From: Azoarcus sp. PA01
GTDB taxonomy: Bacteria; Pseudomonadota; Gammaproteobacteria; Burkholderiales; Rhodocyclaceae
Assembly: GCA_001274695.2 (NCBI GenBank)
Contig: LARU01000004.1
Span: forward strand, 1,116,001 to 1,180,000
DNA length: 64,000 bases
Reading direction: 5' to 3'
Shown: piece after piece, positions 10,487 to 19,356 of the stretch
Numbering within the stretch: position 1 is the first letter of the stretch
Layout: each line of letters begins with the position of its first letter
Made by a program: the position numbers and the translations under genes
The notes under the pieces: generated by a model
The model's database searches: none
What the model was told of the DNA's origin: nothing
What the model saw: the letters and a program-made list of their open reading frames with translations, nothing else

Positions 10487-11658
10487 CACAGCGTCTCCGC
10501 GAACAGTTCGCGCCCGATCAGCATGCGGCGGATCTCGCTCGTGCCGGCGCCGATTTCGTACAGCTTCGCGTCGCGCCACAGGCGGCCGACCGGGTACTCG
10601 TTCGTGTAGCCGACGCCGCCGAGGGCCTGGATCGCCTCACCGGCCATCCACGTCGCCTTCTCGGCCGAATACAGGATCGCGCCGGCCGCATCCTTCCTGA
10701 GCGTGCGCGAGTGGTCGGTGCGGTCGCAGGCCTGGCCGACCGCATAGACGTACGCGCGCGTCGCCATCCACGTCGAGTACATGTCGGCGAGCTTGCCCTG
10801 CATCAGCTGGAATTCGCCGATCGGCTGATTGAACTGCTTGCGGTCGTGCAGGTACGGGACGACCGCGTCCATGCACGCGGCCATGATGCCGAGCGGCCCG
10901 CCGCACAGCACCGCGCGCTCGTAGTCGAGGCCGCTCATCAGCACCTTCACGCCGCCGCCGACCTGGCCGAGCACGTTCTCTTCCGGCACTTCGACGTCGT
11001 CGAAGAACAGCGGGAAAGTATTCGAGCCGCGCATGCCGAGCTTGTCGAGGTGCGTGCCGTGCGTGAAGCCTTTCATGCCTTTCTCGACGATGAACGCAGT
11101 GACTCCCTTCGGCCCCGCGTCGAGGTCGGTCTTCGCATAGACGACGAGCGTGTCGGCGTCGCCGCCGTTCGTGATCCACATCTTCGCGCCGTTGAGGACA
11201 AAGCGGTCGCCTTTCCTGTCGGCGCGCAGCTTCATCGACACGACGTCCGACCCGGCGTTCGGTTCGCTCATCGCCAGCGCGCCGACGTGCTCGCCGGAAA
11301 TCAGCTTCGGCAGGTATCTCTTCTTCTGCGCGGCGTTGCCGTTGCGGCGGATCTGGTTCACGCACAGGTTCGAGTGTGCGCCGTACGACAGGCCGACCGA
11401 CGCCGACGCGCGCGAGACTTCCTCGAGCGCGATGATGTGCGCGAGGTAACCCATGTTCGTGCCGCCGTATTCCTCCTCGACGGTCATGCCGTGCAGGCCG
11501 AGCTCGCCGAGCTTCTTCCACAGATCGGCCGGGAATTCATTCACCCGGTCGATCTCGGCCGCGCGCGGCGCGATCTGGTCTGCGGCGAAAGCCTGGACGG
11601 TGTCGCGCAGCATCTCGATCGTTTCGCCGAGGTTGAAGTTGAGGCTCGGAATGTTCAT
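10486..11658 (-). CDS. ivd: Isovaleryl-CoA dehydrogenase
   Basis: This is an FAD acyl-CoA dehydrogenase oxidising isovaleryl-CoA to 3-methylcrotonyl-CoA, the first committed step of the cluster, with electrons passing to ETF. The 390 residues show the family pattern: [36 protein letters not shown], a glutamate in [11 protein letters not shown] at the position of the catalytic base of human isovaleryl-CoA dehydrogenase, and [19 protein letters not shown] near the end. The ATG at 11658 follows gaggagacccc. It is the first gene of the minus-strand cluster, divergent from an AraC-type regulator 163 bases away, which is the likely control region. Confidence 0.94.
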   Translation of the reverse strand: MNIPSLNFNLGETIEMLRDTVQAFAADQIAPRAAEIDRVNEFPADLWKKLGELGLHGMTVEEEYGGTNMGYLAHIIALEEVSRASASVGLSYGAHSNLCVNQIRRNGNAAQKKRYLPKLISGEHVGALAMSEPNAGSDVVSMKLRADRKGDRFVLNGAKMWITNGGDADTLVVYAKTDLDAGPKGVTAFIVEKGMKGFTHGTHLDKLGMRGSNTFPLFFDDVEVPEENVLGQVGGGVKVLMSGLDYERAVLCGGPLGIMAACMDAVVPYLHDRKQFNQPIGEFQLMQGKLADMYSTWMATRAYVYAVGQACDRTDHSRTLRKDAAGAILYSAEKATWMAGEAIQALGGVGYTNEYPVGRLWRDAKLYEIGAGTSEIRRMLIGRELFAETL

Positions 11659-11787
11659 GGGGGTCTCCTCGTTCCTTGTCGATGGCGTTGTTTCGGGACG
11701 TCGCGCGAATCAGTATGGACGGCTCGCGGCGAAACGTCGTAGCCCGTAAGAGTAGGCCGCGCGACGAGGCAGCAGGCGCCAAGGTGG

Positions 11788-11815
11788 TTGCAAATCCTGC
11801 CACACCCCCTAATAT
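11788..11815 (+). promoter_or_regulatory. Sigma-70-like promoter predicting a leaderless araC mRNA
   Basis: TTGCAA (11788-11793) and TAATAT (11810-11815) are spaced by 16 bases. The predicted start of transcription falls at or within a base of the ATG at 11822. No ribosome site precedes that ATG, which agrees with a leaderless message. The same 163-base gap must also hold the control region of ivd on the other strand. Confidence 0.5.
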
Positions 11816-11821
11816 CGCCGC

Positions 11822-12901
11822 ATGGCTGCGACCCTTCCTCCGATTCCCGATCCCACGCACGGCCCGGCGGCTACACCGATTGCGTTCATTCGCGCGATCG
11901 TCGCGGCATACCGCCGCTACGGCATCAATCCCGCCAATGCGCTGCGGCAGGCACAGATTGCACCGGCGGCGCTCGACAACTCCGACGCGCGGGTGACGGC
12001 CGCGCAGATGGAGCTGATCTCGGCGATCGCAATGCAGGAGCTCGACGACGAAGCGCTCGGGTGGTTTTCGCGCCGGCTGCCGTGGGGCTCGTACGGGATG
12101 CTGTGTCGCGCGTCGATCACGTCACCCGACCTCGGCATCGCGATCAAGCGCTGGTGCCGCCACCATCGGCTGCTCACCGACGACCTCCTGCTGCACCTCG
12201 GCGCGCAGCGCGACGTCGCGCACGTGCGGATCGACGTACGCCGCTACCTCGGCGAGATGCACGAGTTCTGCCTCGTGACGATCCTGCGCTACCTGCTCGG
12301 CTACGCGTGCTGGGTCGTCGACTCGCGCATCCCGCTGCTCGGCGCGCGCTTCCCGTTTCCGCCGCCGCCGCACCGTTCGGTCTATCCGCTGCTGTTCCAG
12401 GGCCCGGTCCAATTCGACGCCGAGCAGGCCGGGATCAGCTTCGACGCGCAGTACCTGCGCCTGCCGCTGCGGCGCGACGAGGCGGCGCTGCAGCAGATGC
12501 TGCGCCGCGCGTTGCCGCTGACGGTGCTGCAGTACCGCCGCGACCGCCTGCTCGTGCAGCGCGTGCGCCATCTGCTGCGCGAACGCCTCGACGAAGGCGC
12601 GACCGCGGAGACGCTCGCCGAACGGCTGCACCTGTCGCCGCGCACGCTGCACCGCCAGTTGGAAGAGGAAGGCGCGTCGGTGCAGCAGTTGAAGGACGAA
12701 GCCCGCCGCGAGCACGCCGTCGACCTGCTGAACCGCACGAACCGCTCGATCAAGCAGATCGCGCTCGCGACCGGTTTTCGCAACGAGAAGAGCTTTTCGC
12801 GCGCATTCCGGCAATGGACCGGCGACACGCCGACCGCCTTCCGCAGTCGTCGGGGTCACGCGGAGCCGCCGGCCTGCGGGACGGCGCGGCTGCCGAGGTG
12901 A
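11822..12901 (+). CDS. AraC-family transcriptional regulator
   Basis: A 359-residue regulator. The first two thirds resemble the arabinose-binding-like N-terminal domain found in OruR/ArgR-type AraC proteins (PF12625). The C-terminal 100 residues hold two helix-turn-helix units: ATAETLAERLHLSPRTLHRQ, then RSIKQIALATGFRNEKSFSR with FRQWTGDTPTAFR. It is transcribed away from ivd and is the obvious candidate regulator of the leucine/isovalerate cluster; the effector may be an acid or acyl-CoA of that pathway. No ribosome site is seen, and the promoter suggests a leaderless mRNA. Its last 46 bases overlap the convergent SRPBCC gene. Confidence 0.9.
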   Translation: MAATLPPIPDPTHGPAATPIAFIRAIVAAYRRYGINPANALRQAQIAPAALDNSDARVTAAQMELISAIAMQELDDEALGWFSRRLPWGSYGMLCRASITSPDLGIAIKRWCRHHRLLTDDLLLHLGAQRDVAHVRIDVRRYLGEMHEFCLVTILRYLLGYACWVVDSRIPLLGARFPFPPPPHRSVYPLLFQGPVQFDAEQAGISFDAQYLRLPLRRDEAALQQMLRRALPLTVLQYRRDRLLVQRVRHLLRERLDEGATAETLAERLHLSPRTLHRQLEEEGASVQQLKDEARREHAVDLLNRTNRSIKQIALATGFRNEKSFSRAFRQWTGDTPTAFRSRRGHAEPPACGTARLPR

Positions 12902-13344
12902 CGCGCGAGGCCGACGCCGCCGGCGTGCATCATCGCGACGTGGTTCCAACGGAAGAGCGGTTTCGCCAGCAGGCCGAGCCGATTCATCCAGCGGCGCACG
13001 GTGTGCACCTGCCACTCGTAACGCACCGTGGTGAAAGGCGCGTCGCGACCGAGATGGCAGCGGCCGACGCCTTCAAGGTCGCCGTCGACTCGGCCTTCGA
13101 TCAGACGAAAGGGTTCGATCCGCGTGACGCGGGTGACGATCGTCAGGCGAAACGGCAGCATGCTGCGGCAGGTGCAGCGGCGCCGCGCGCCGACTCCGCT
13201 CGCGTCGCCGGACGCGAGCGTGACAACCCCCTCGATGCCCGGCCACCAGACGGGCCAGTTCTCGGCGTCGACGATCGCGTCCCACACTGCATCGATCGGC
13301 GCGTCGAATCGCCATAGCGTGGTCACATCGTATCGGACGGTCAT
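12856..13344 (-). CDS. SRPBCC (START-like) family protein
   Basis: A 162-residue protein of the polyketide-cyclase/dehydrase or START-like fold. The start pattern TVRYDVTTLWRFDAPIDAVW and the following DAENWPVWWPGIEGV are typical of this fold, which binds a hydrophobic ligand in a deep cavity. Many family members have no known role. ATG at 13344 is chosen over the longer frame to 13383 because it begins at the conserved beta strand. Its 3' end overlaps the end of the araC gene by 46 bases on the opposite strand, so the two mRNAs are complementary there. It lies just downstream of the frameshifted LolA-like gene. Confidence 0.72.
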   Translation of the reverse strand: MTVRYDVTTLWRFDAPIDAVWDAIVDAENWPVWWPGIEGVVTLASGDASGVGARRRCTCRSMLPFRLTIVTRVTRIEPFRLIEGRVDGDLEGVGRCHLGRDAPFTTVRYEWQVHTVRRWMNRLGLLAKPLFRWNHVAMMHAGGVGLARHLGSRAVPQAGGSA

Positions 13345-13372
13345 GTCGCGTGCGGGCGTCGCGGATCGGCTC

Positions 13373-14150
13373 TCACGGCGCAAAGAACCGTTCAGGGAAA
13401 CCGACGTCGAGGTCGACGTCGACGAGATCGACGGTTTCGACGGGATCGTCCGCCTCGTCGAAACTTTCGACTCGTCGCGGAAACAGCGTGTCCTGTGCGA
13501 GCCATACCCGGTTGCGATGCACGCCGCCGACGGTGACGCCGCCGGCGCCGGCGACCTCGAAACCGATCGCGGACTCGCCGGCGATCGTTCCCGCGCCGAG
13601 CGGCGTCAAGCTTCCGTTGGTGCGCAGTGCCTGCAGATTCTCGAAAAGCGCGCCGACGTCGGAGCGATCGACCGTGTGCCCGCGTGGGCTGCGGACCAGC
13701 GGATTGTCGGGTGCGAGGCTCAGCGCGGGCGCGAATCCGAAGCCCCACACGAAGCCGAGGCCGAACGTCCACACCCGCACTTTCCGCGCGCCGGGGTCGT
13801 AGATCAGCACCGCGCCCCGATGCGGCTCGATGCAGTCGATCCGCACCCAGCCCGGTTTGCGATAGAAGTACTGCATCACCTGCCGGTCGCCGTCGGGTCC
13901 GATCGAGTGCAGCGTCGCGCGATAGCTTTGCAGCGCGCGAAAGCGCGCTTCGGCTTCGTCGAGCAGGTCGGCCATCACTTCACTGGTCGTGCGGCGCGCA
14001 GCCGGGCCGCGCAGATCCCGGTACGCCCGCAGGTCGCCCCCCGCACGCGCGGCGATGATCTGCACGCCGACGCCTGCATAGGCGTCCGCCGATCATCAGC
14101 GTCGCGGCGGCAATGCCGGGGCCGGAAACCGCGCTGCATCTTCCTTTCAT
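13373..14150 (-). pseudogene. LolA-like exported protein with a frameshift after its signal peptide
   Basis: The long frame (230 codons from GTG 14065) encodes an outer-membrane-lipoprotein-carrier-like fold: GDRQVMQYFYRKPGWVRID, a lipid-contact type beta strand, then a C-terminal AGESAIGFEV repeat. It lacks a signal peptide. One exists upstream in another frame: ATG 14150 with a strong ribosome site (aaaggagag) encodes MKGRCSAVSGPGIAAATLMI. Removing one G near 14086-14091 would join it to DAYAGVGVQ with a good AYA cleavage site, and the mature frame is closed upstream by a TGA. So the gene is either really frameshifted or contains a one-base sequence error. Function unknown; periplasmic if intact. 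Confidence 0.65.
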
Positions 14151-14172
14151 CGCTCTCTCCTTTGACTTTGCG

Positions 14173-14484
14173 TCAGATCCGCTCGCAGACGATCGCGCGC
14201 ACGACGATCTCGTCCTGACGGAACGTGCACTCGAGTTCCGCGCGGTAGGCCGCCCACCAGTCGCGGTCGAACGCCTCGACCATCACTTCGACGAGGATCA
14301 TGTCGTCCTTCGCCGTCGTGCCGCTTTGCGCATCCTTCCATAGCCCGAGCGCGGGCGCCTGCACGAATGCGGTGAGCCCGCCGAAGCGCGCGATCAGCTC
14401 GCGCCGCACGCCCTCGAACGTGCGCCGCTCGAAGCGCCGGCCGTCGTTGTCGGTGACGGGGATCAGGATCTGGACGAGATGCAT
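14173..14484 (-). CDS. Conserved hypothetical protein, 103 residues
   Basis: I do not recognise this family. The ATG at 14484 has GGAG eight bases upstream and starts MHLVQILIPVTDNDGRRF, an immediate beta strand. The protein is soluble, with RFGGLTAFVQAPALG in the middle and a C-terminal LECTFRQDEIVVRAIVCERI. The alternating hydrophobic pattern suggests a small alpha/beta, ferredoxin-like fold such as that of dimeric monooxygenase-like proteins, but this is a guess. It is followed by the frameshifted LolA-like gene in the same direction. Confidence 0.6.
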   Translation of the reverse strand: MHLVQILIPVTDNDGRRFERRTFEGVRRELIARFGGLTAFVQAPALGLWKDAQSGTTAKDDMILVEVMVEAFDRDWWAAYRAELECTFRQDEIVVRAIVCERI

Positions 14485-14708
14485 CGCGGGGCTCCGACAG
14501 CGGTGAACTCCGAAGGTACAACAGGCCGTGCGCGGCTGTCTCGCGCGAGGCACCTGGCGAAATTTCGCGCCGGCACGGGCGAGCGAAACCCTCTCCTTCA
14601 TCGCCGAACTTCCCCGCCGCGTGCGCGTCGACGCCTGCATGAGATCGCCGCGCCCGGACTCCGCCGGCAAGGGCCGAGAGCCTGGATGCGCGCCGCGAAG
14701 GAGACATC

Positions 14709-15356
14709 ATGCAGTTCGCAGACCGAATGGACGCGGCTGCCCAGCTCGCCGCCGCACTCGATGCGTGGCGCGGGAAGCACGCGCTGATCCTCGCAATTCC
14801 CCGCGGCGCGGTGCCGATGGGCGCCGCCCTGGCCGAAGCGCTGCAGGCCGAGCTCGACGTCGTGCTGGTGCGCAAGCTCGGCGCGCCGTGGCAGCCGGAA
14901 TACGCAGTCGGGGCGATCGACGAGAGCGGCTGGTCGTTCATCTCCGATCCCGATGCCGCGAGCGAGGAGTACCTGGAAGGCGAGCGCGCGCGGCAGCTCG
15001 AGCGGTTGAAGGAACGGCGCCGCTCGTATTCGCCCCACCATCCCCCGGTCGATCCCGCCGGGCGCATCGTCATCGTCGTCGATGACGGGCTCGCGACCGG
15101 GGCGACGATGATCGGCGCGCTGCACGCGGTCCGCAGCAAAGGGCCGCAGCGGCTGATCTGCGCGGTGCCGGTCGGCGCCCCGGCAAGCGTGGAAAAAGTG
15201 AAGCCGTACGCGGACGAAGTCGTGTGCCTGTATACGCCGCCGAATTTCATGGCCGTCGGCCAGTTCTATCGCAACTTCGATCAGGTCGAGGATGACGAAG
15301 TCGTGGCCTGCCTCGAGCGGTTTCGCGCCAAACCGGGCGCGCAGCCGGCGGACTGA
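14709..15356 (+). CDS. Phosphoribosyltransferase domain protein
   Basis: A 215-residue type I phosphoribosyltransferase. IVIVVDDGLATGATM (about residues 120-134) is the PRPP-binding loop, and the N-terminal segment LILAIPRGAVPMGAALA plus VRKLGAPWQPEYAVGAI is typical of the stand-alone PRTase family often seen beside hydrolases and stress genes. The acceptor base is unknown. A strong ribosome site (gaaggagac) sits seven bases before the ATG. It is a single gene between a divergent hypothetical protein and the chromate transporter genes. Confidence 0.85.
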   Translation: MQFADRMDAAAQLAAALDAWRGKHALILAIPRGAVPMGAALAEALQAELDVVLVRKLGAPWQPEYAVGAIDESGWSFISDPDAASEEYLEGERARQLERLKERRRSYSPHHPPVDPAGRIVIVVDDGLATGATMIGALHAVRSKGPQRLICAVPVGAPASVEKVKPYADEVVCLYTPPNFMAVGQFYRNFDQVEDDEVVACLERFRAKPGAQPAD

Positions 15357-15461
15357 AAGAGGCGCCGCAGCGGGAGGATCGCGCGGCGGGGGCGCGCCAG
15401 GAGCATCGTTTGCGATAAGCTCGCGCCTTCGTTTGCCGACCCCCAACTGCCGGAGCCCAAA

Positions 15462-16067
15462 CTGACTTCCCCGCAACCCGCGATCGCGACCCTCGCAGCC
15501 GGTCCCGGTCCGCGCTCGCCGCTCGATCTGTTCATCGCTTTCACCATGCTCGCGCTGCAGGGCTTCGGCGGCGTGCTGGCAGTCGCCCAGCGCGAACTCG
15601 TCGATCGCCGCGCCTGGCTGACGCGCGAGGAATTCATCGCCGCGTATTCGCTCGCGCAGCTGCTGCCGGGCCCGAACGTCGTCAATCTGTCGCTGATGCT
15701 CGGCGACCGCTTCTTCGGCTGGCGCGGCGCATTCGCGGCGATCGCCGGCATGCTGTTCGCGCCGCTCGTGCTCGTGCTGGTGCTCGCGGCGAGCTACAAC
15801 CGGCTTTCCGATTACCCGGTCGTCGCCGGCGCATTGCGCGGCATGGGCGCCGTCGCCGCCGGGCTGATGCTGGCGATGGGCTTCAAGATGCTCGGCACGT
15901 TACGGCGCAACCCGATGGGGCTCGTGCTGTGCGCACTGCTCGGCCTGGCGACGCTCGTCGCCGTCGCGGTGTTGCGCGTGCCGCTGGCGTGGGTCGTCAT
16001 CGGGTTCGGCGTCTTCGCATGGGGGCTCGCCCGCTGGTGCATCGCGCGGCAGGAGCGGCAGCCATGA
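15462..16067 (+). CDS. chrA: Chromate transporter, first half
   Basis: One of two short ChrA-family membrane proteins that together make a full chromate (or related anion) transporter in the inner membrane. FGGVLAVAQRELVDRRAW, LLPGPNVVNLSLMLGDRFFG and several hydrophobic helices define the domain. The first ATG (15546) would cut into helix 1 (SPLDLFIAFTMLALQGFGG). The frame is open upstream with no ATG, GTG or TTG close by, but a CTG at 15462 has GGAG six bases before it and gives a family-like N-terminus; I prefer that start. It overlaps the second half by four bases (ATGA). Confidence 0.82.
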   Translation: MTSPQPAIATLAAGPGPRSPLDLFIAFTMLALQGFGGVLAVAQRELVDRRAWLTREEFIAAYSLAQLLPGPNVVNLSLMLGDRFFGWRGAFAAIAGMLFAPLVLVLVLAASYNRLSDYPVVAGALRGMGAVAAGLMLAMGFKMLGTLRRNPMGLVLCALLGLATLVAVAVLRVPLAWVVIGFGVFAWGLARWCIARQERQP

Positions 16068-16615
16068 CGACCGCCTTCATGCTGTCCGACCTGCCGGAAT
16101 TCTTCCTGCACTTTCTGACGCTGTCGCTGCTGTCGATCGGCGGCGCGATGTCGACGGCGCCGGAGATGCATCGCCTGCTGGTGCACGATCGCGGCTGGCT
16201 CACCGACGCGGACTTCACGACTGCGATCGCGCTCGCGCAGGCCGCGCCCGGGCCGAACGTGCTGTTCGTGCCGGTGCTCGGCTTCCAGGTCGCCGGCCTG
16301 CTCGGGGCCGCCGCCGCGTTCGTCGGCATCCTGCTGCCATCGACGCTGCTGTCGCTCGGCGTCAGCCGCTGGGGCAGCCGGCGCCGCGACACCCCGGCGG
16401 TGCGCGCGTTCACCGCGGGCCTCGCGCCGGTCACCGTCGGGCTGATGTTCTCGTCCGGCTGGGTGCTCGCGCTGCCTTTCGTGCGCGAACCGGCCCACCG
16501 CGTCGGCGGCATCGTGCTGATCGCGGCGACAGTGGTCGCGATGCTGCGCACGCGCCTCGCGCCGATCTGGCTGATCGCCCTCGGCGGCGTCGCCGGCGCG
16601 CTCGGCTGGGCCTAG
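16064..16615 (+). CDS. chrA: Chromate transporter, second half
   Basis: This is the partner of the preceding gene, again a single ChrA domain of 183 residues: FLTLSLLSIGGAMSTAPEMH at the first helix, AQAAPGPNVLFVPVLGFQ (the PGPN signature) and further hydrophobic helices. The ATG at 16064 overlaps the upstream stop (ATGA), with aggagcggcagcc as ribosome site, so the two halves are made together and probably form a heterodimer of opposite membrane topology. The substrate could be chromate or sulfate-like anions; resistance is not proved by sequence. Confidence 0.88.
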   Translation: MTTAFMLSDLPEFFLHFLTLSLLSIGGAMSTAPEMHRLLVHDRGWLTDADFTTAIALAQAAPGPNVLFVPVLGFQVAGLLGAAAAFVGILLPSTLLSLGVSRWGSRRRDTPAVRAFTAGLAPVTVGLMFSSGWVLALPFVREPAHRVGGIVLIAATVVAMLRTRLAPIWLIALGGVAGALGWA

Positions 16616-16648
16616 GCGCGGCGTTCACCGCCGACTCCGTTCGACCTC

Positions 16649-17470
16649 TCAACGTCCGTGGAAATGCGGCTCGCGCTTTTGCATGAACGCGCGCGGGCCT
16701 TCGCGCGCATCTTCGCTCGACAATACGCTTCGCTTGCTCTCGTCCTCGAGGCGATACCCCTCGCTGAGCGGCAGCCCGCTCGACGCGACCACCGTGCGCT
16801 TGACCGCCTGCACCGCGAGAGGCCCGTTTTTCGCGATTCGCTCGGCCAGCGCAAGCGCTTCCGGCATGACCTGCGAGGCGGGCACGACTCGATTCACCAG
16901 CCCCATGCGCCAGGCCTCGTCCGCTGCGAGCGCCTCGCCGGTGAGCATGATCTCCATCGCATGGCAGTACGACACCTGCCGCGGCAAACGCACCATCGAT
17001 CCCGCGAACGGAATCACCGCCCGCTTGACTTCGGGCAGCGCAAACACGGCGTGTTCGGCGGCGATGCGCAAATCCGTGCCGAGCATCAGCTCGAATCCCG
17101 CTGCCATGCATGCGCCGTTGATCGCGGCGATCACCGGTTTGTGCAACGGGTACTCGCGCAAGCCTGACGCGGCAAGGATCTCGGGATCCGCCAGCAGCCG
17201 ATGGTCCCACTCGTCCTCGGGAGCGCGATCGCCGCTCAAAAGCGGAATCGTCCGTGCCAGGTCGCCTCCGGCACAGAAAGCGCGGTCGCCGCTGCCGGTG
17301 ACGATTGCGACCCGCAACGCGGGATCGCCGGCGAATGCCTTCACTGCATCACCCAAGCGACACAGCATCTCGGGCGTGAGCGCGTTACGCGTTTGCGGCG
17401 CGTTCAGGGTGATCGTGGCAATCGCGCCTTGGCAGTGAAACGTGATCGGAAGAGTCATTTGGCCGTCCAT
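16649..17470 (-). CDS. Enoyl-CoA hydratase/isomerase family protein
   Basis: A 273-residue crotonase-fold protein. Both catalytic glutamates are in place: one in CMAAGFELMLGTDLRIA and one in FALPEVKRAVIP. The oxyanion-hole motif CAGGDLAR is also seen. The most likely reaction is hydration of a 2-enoyl-CoA. The start may be ATG 17470 or the second ATG at 17458; neither has a clear ribosome site. It is the last gene of a three-gene operon behind an acyl-CoA ligase and a substrate-binding protein. It is also a candidate for the methylglutaconyl-CoA hydratase missing from the leucine cluster, but nothing in the sequence proves this. Confidence 0.87.
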   Translation of the reverse strand: MDGQMTLPITFHCQGAIATITLNAPQTRNALTPEMLCRLGDAVKAFAGDPALRVAIVTGSGDRAFCAGGDLARTIPLLSGDRAPEDEWDHRLLADPEILAASGLREYPLHKPVIAAINGACMAAGFELMLGTDLRIAAEHAVFALPEVKRAVIPFAGSMVRLPRQVSYCHAMEIMLTGEALAADEAWRMGLVNRVVPASQVMPEALALAERIAKNGPLAVQAVKRTVVASSGLPLSEGYRLEDESKRSVLSSEDAREGPRAFMQKREPHFHGR

Positions 17471-17524
17471 TCGTTGGAGGCACAGGCGTATCCCTCGCGC
17501 CCTGTGCGCTGATCCCGGAAATCG

Positions 17525-19354
17525 TTAATCCTGGAAATCAAAAGAAACTGCATAGCGCCCCATGAGCTCGCGTATGCGCGCTTCGAGCTCGGGTCGCAAC
17601 GCCTTGTCCGCAATCACGAATCGTAAGGCGGGCCCCGACGCGGTTTCCACGGCCGTCGCCTCGACCTTGCCGGCGAGTCCTGCCTCCGCCAGCCGATCCT
17701 GGATCACCCGTTGCGTCGCCAGCGCGCGCAGCGCCGGCTTGTACACCTTGCCGATCGCGGTGACCGGGATCGAGGGAATGATGTCGATCCGCCGCGGAAA
17801 AGCCGGCCGCTCGGGGATGTGCGGTGCGATGAAAGCGGCCAGCGCCGCTGGGTCGACTTTCGCCCCCGGCTTGAGTGACACGAAAGCCACCGGCAGTTCT
17901 CCCGCATATTCGTCGGGTTCGCCGACCGCGGCGGCCATCAGCACGTCGGGGTGCTTCAGCAGCGCATCCTCGATCACCCGCGGGTCGATGTTGTGGCTGC
18001 TGCGGATGATCACATCCTTGGCCCGGCCGGTGACGAAGACGCGCCCTTCGGCATCGACATGACCGATATCGCCGGTGATCAGCCAGCCGTCCGCGGTGAA
18101 CGTCCCGGTGTTGCGCCGCATATCGGTGTAGCCGGGACCGACGTTCGGCCCGCGCACGCGAAGAATGCCCGTCTCTTCTGCCGCACAGGTTCGCCCGTCG
18201 TCGGCGACCGCCCTGACTTCGGTGAAAGGCAACGGCAGCCCGCAGGATCCGGGCGTACGCGGGGCGTGAAACGGCTCGATGCTGATGACGCCGGCGCACT
18301 CGGTCATGCCGAGAATGTTTCTGACGGGTATGCCGAAGCGACGCTCGAAAGCCGTGGCGAGTTCGGTCGGCAGCGGTGAGCCGCCGGTGAGCAGCGCACG
18401 GACGCTGTCGAGGCGAGCCGGGCCCGGATCGGTGTTCATCAGCGACGCGATGACGGTCGGCACCGCCGCGAGCAAACTGACGCGGTGGCGCTCGACAAAA
18501 GTCCAGTAGCGCTCGACGAAGCCGGCGTTGCGCATGCCGAGCAGCGTCGGCAGCACGACTTCGCCGCCGGACAGCAGCGTGGACAGGCCGTACACGAACG
18601 CTCCGGCGACATGGAACAGCGGGAAGCCGTTGAGCATGACGTCGCGCTCGCTCGTGGCATACATCTGCGCCGCGCCCCAGGCCGCATGAAGCTGGTTGCG
18701 ATGCGTGTGCTGGGCCAGCTTCGGCGCGCCGGTGGTGCCACCGGTATGAAACAGGGCCGCGAGCGTCGTCGGCCCGACCTGCCGTTCGAACGTGAGCGCC
18801 TCGCCCGGCATCGCCGCGACTTCGCTGGCAAGATCGGCCGCGCCTGCGGCTCCTCCCACCGCCAGCACGTGGCGCAACCCCGGGCACTCCGCCAGCAGTC
18901 GCGGCACGCGCGACCAGATGTCGAGATCGGGATCGGGTCCGAGCGTCACGAGGATGTTCGCCCGCGCGGCACGGATCAGTTCGCCGATGTGCTCGGCATT
19001 GAGCAGGTAGTTGATCGGGCAGACGACGCCGGCCGTCTCGCCTCCCCACAGCGTGAAGTACGCCTCCGGAATGGGGGGGAGCAGCATCGCGATGCGCGGC
19101 TCCTCCCCCGCGGCGAGCTTGTGGAAGAGGTTCGCGGTCCGCGTGATCTCGGTCACGAATTGCGCATAGGTCCAGCTGCGGGCCGGAACAGCGGGATCCG
19201 CGACGCTGATGAAGGTCAGCGCGTTGCGCTCCGAATGCTGCTTCGCCGCGTCCGCCAGCGCCTCGAACACGCTGCCGTGACGCATGAAATGCTCATACGG
19301 CTCGGCCGCGATGCGCGCCACGTCGCGCGCCGTTGAGATGTGGGACGTCCTCAT
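17525..19354 (-). CDS. AMP-dependent acyl-CoA synthetase
   Basis: A 609-residue ANL-superfamily ligase, here longer than the average FadD-like enzyme. Motifs in order are the P-loop LFHTGGTTGAPKLAQHTHRN, ILGMTECAGVISIEP, DIGHVDAEGRVFVTGRAKD and the C-terminal lysine in PVTAIGKVYKPALR. The ATG at 19354 lies two bases after the stop of the upstream substrate-binding protein gene, so translation is coupled. It would activate an acid to its CoA ester for the enoyl-CoA hydratase that follows. The acid may be the ligand of the substrate-binding protein, which is an inference from operon structure. Confidence 0.88.
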   Translation of the reverse strand: MRTSHISTARDVARIAAEPYEHFMRHGSVFEALADAAKQHSERNALTFISVADPAVPARSWTYAQFVTEITRTANLFHKLAAGEEPRIAMLLPPIPEAYFTLWGGETAGVVCPINYLLNAEHIGELIRAARANILVTLGPDPDLDIWSRVPRLLAECPGLRHVLAVGGAAGAADLASEVAAMPGEALTFERQVGPTTLAALFHTGGTTGAPKLAQHTHRNQLHAAWGAAQMYATSERDVMLNGFPLFHVAGAFVYGLSTLLSGGEVVLPTLLGMRNAGFVERYWTFVERHRVSLLAAVPTVIASLMNTDPGPARLDSVRALLTGGSPLPTELATAFERRFGIPVRNILGMTECAGVISIEPFHAPRTPGSCGLPLPFTEVRAVADDGRTCAAEETGILRVRGPNVGPGYTDMRRNTGTFTADGWLITGDIGHVDAEGRVFVTGRAKDVIIRSSHNIDPRVIEDALLKHPDVLMAAAVGEPDEYAGELPVAFVSLKPGAKVDPAALAAFIAPHIPERPAFPRRIDIIPSIPVTAIGKVYKPALRALATQRVIQDRLAEAGLAGKVEATAVETASGPALRFVIADKALRPELEARIRELMGRYAVSFDFQD

Positions 19355-19356
19355 GC

